A stretch of 5,339 nucleotides of DNA, from contig CAZJPV010000085.1 in the NCBI GenBank assembly GCA_964547985.1, positions 1 to 5,339 of the forward strand. Reading direction: 5' to 3'. The notes beneath the pieces are model-generated. The model did no database searches. It was not told where the DNA came from and worked only from the letters and a program-made list of their open reading frames with translations. This document shows, piece by piece, positions 4,738-5,339 of the stretch; the first letter of the stretch is position 1, and the number at the start of each line of letters is the position of its first letter. The DNA comes from JAPLJU01 sp964547985 (lineage in GTDB: Bacteria; Desulfobacterota; Syntrophia; Syntrophales; UBA2192). A program made the position numbers and the translations under genes.

Positions 4738-5143
4738 GAAGCAGCATAAGGAATCACTGCGCTGGTTGAAGACTGCCGAGGAGGATCTAGGAGCGGCCCG
4801 CGGTCTGCGATCTCTCAAGAAATATTCCCATGCCTGCTTTATGGCCCAGCAATGCGCCGAGAAGGCGCTGAAGGCCCTGTGGTACGCTCTTGGACGTGAC
4901 CCGTGGGGACATTCAGTTCAGAAACTCATCGTGGACATACCGGAAAAGGCCGCAAGGCAGGTTCTACGGAAGCAGCTGGAAGCGGGCGTGCTCCTCGACC
5001 GCTATTACATCCCGACGCGGTACCCGAACGGACTTCCGGATCTCACGCCTGGGGCAGTTTATCTAAAGCAGGACGCAGACCTCTGCATCCGCTGCGCCCG
5101 CGCGATCCTGACCTCAGTCAAATCACTCATCACGAAGGCTTGA
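4727..5143 (+). CDS. HEPN-domain protein, probable toxin partner of the MNT nucleotidyltransferase
   Basis: This 138-residue all-helical HEPN protein has the helix LRWLKTAEEDLGAAR (11-25), the family core YSHACFMAQQCAEKALKAL (33-51), GHSVQKL (61-67) and a late RYYIPTRYPNGLPD (92-105). The canonical HEPN RNase motif is R-x4-6-H on a late helix. I do not see one there; the only R-x6-H is Arg28 to His35, on the helix that normally carries the core motif. The conserved TRYP stretch is characteristic of this HEPN subfamily. RNA cleavage is therefore plausible from the context but not shown by the motif. The ATG lies inside the end of the MNT gene (11-nt overlap), with GGGAGGG (4709-4715) about 12 nt upstream. 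No terminator is visible after the gene. Confidence 0.85.
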   Translation: MSLEKQHKESLRWLKTAEEDLGAARGLRSLKKYSHACFMAQQCAEKALKALWYALGRDPWGHSVQKLIVDIPEKAARQVLRKQLEAGVLLDRYYIPTRYPNGLPDLTPGAVYLKQDADLCIRCARAILTSVKSLITKA

Positions 5144-5216
5144 TCCTATGGAACATTTGTAGCGGCTTTTCGTGCAAAAGACATAGCCCTTTCACCCTCT
5201 ACCCCGAACCCTATAT

Positions 5217-5237
5217 CCGTGGCCCTCTGGGCCATCG
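5217..5237. repeat. Duplicated 21-nt hairpin element (copy 2)
   Basis: This is identical to 3731-3751, with the stem TGGCCC (5220-5225), loop TCT and GGGCCA (5229-5234). Here it precedes the 9-nt array, whereas copy 1 follows it and is itself followed by the 10-nt array. The module order is therefore shuffled between copies. The 73 nt between the HEPN stop and this element show only a weak CTTTT/AAAAG pairing (5166-5180). Confidence 0.7.
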
Positions 5238-5240
5238 ACC

Positions 5241-5323
5241 GGATAGACTGAATAGACTGGACAGACCGAATAGACCAATTGAACCGAATAGACCGGACAG
5301 ACTGGATAGACAGGATAGACCGA
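5241..5323. repeat. Tandem 9-nt array, consensus GRAYAGACY (copy 2)
   Basis: Nine units step exactly 9 nt from 5241 to 5321, followed by a two-base remainder. One unit, AATTGAACC (5277-5285), is diverged; the others fit GGATAGACN, GAATAGACN or GGACAGACN. Units one and two are identical to 3693-3710. One forward frame stays open and would encode a DRL/NRP-like tripeptide repeat, but no gene is placed to use it. The array ends 16 nt before the window edge. Confidence 0.8.
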
Positions 5324-5339
5324 TCTAAATGAAAATTAC

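Noticed and set aside
5166..5180. CTTTT-CGTGC-AAAAG hairpin after the HEPN gene
   Set aside because: It is only five A/T-rich pairs with no T-tract, too weak to call a terminator.
4903..5328. + strand open frame ending in DRL/NRP-like tripeptide repeats
   Set aside because: It is an out-of-frame shadow of the HEPN gene that runs into the 9-nt array. The tripeptide periodicity is a consequence of the 9-nt DNA period.

Overview
The window looks like a chromosomal exopolysaccharide (EPS) / PEP-CTERM-exosortase type locus from a Gram-negative bacterium. A Desulfobacterota (former Deltaproteobacteria) or Nitrospirota-like genome is my best guess. It rests on the protein families, on moderately GC-rich coding sequence with GC-rich third positions, and on intergenic spacers full of short low-complexity repeats. 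No ribosomal or other marker gene is present, so the lineage is inference only. All convincing genes lie on the + strand.

Layout. Bases 1-46 hold an AT-rich repeat and a perfect 16-bp palindrome. An ExeA/GspA-type AAA ATPase with one C-terminal membrane helix (47-1039) is followed 11 nt later by a CpsD/CapB-type BY-kinase (1051-1983). A repeat- and hairpin-rich spacer (1984-2259) leads to a polyprenyl-phosphate sugar-1-phosphate transferase. That gene is split by a frameshift near 2791-2812 into a membrane/Rossmann half (2260-2883) and a catalytic half (2753-3655). A composite repeat block (3657-3810) runs directly into the start codon of a stand-alone acyl carrier protein (3811-4101). A 309-nt AT-rich spacer with inverted and direct repeats, ending in a plausible promoter, precedes an overlapping MNT nucleotidyltransferase / HEPN pair (4411-4737 and 4727-5143). 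The window ends in a second copy of the hairpin-plus-9-nt-array block (5217-5323).

How the genes work together. The transferase would load the first sugar phosphate onto undecaprenyl phosphate. The BY-kinase would control polymer length or export with a Wzc-like partner outside the window. The ATPase is of the type repeatedly found beside such kinases in exosortase/EPS loci. The ACP suggests acyl-group chemistry associated with the same locus. The MNT/HEPN pair is functionally separate and probably a toxin-antitoxin module with its own promoter.

The most unusual aspect is the spacers. Three repeat families (AACTCAAAATT-like, RGAYAGAC-like and CACTCACCACT-like) and GC-rich hairpins fill nearly every intergenic gap. 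One 10-nt-period array appears to supply both the Shine-Dalgarno sequence and the spacing for the ACP gene. I did not find a clearly new defence or enzymatic system.
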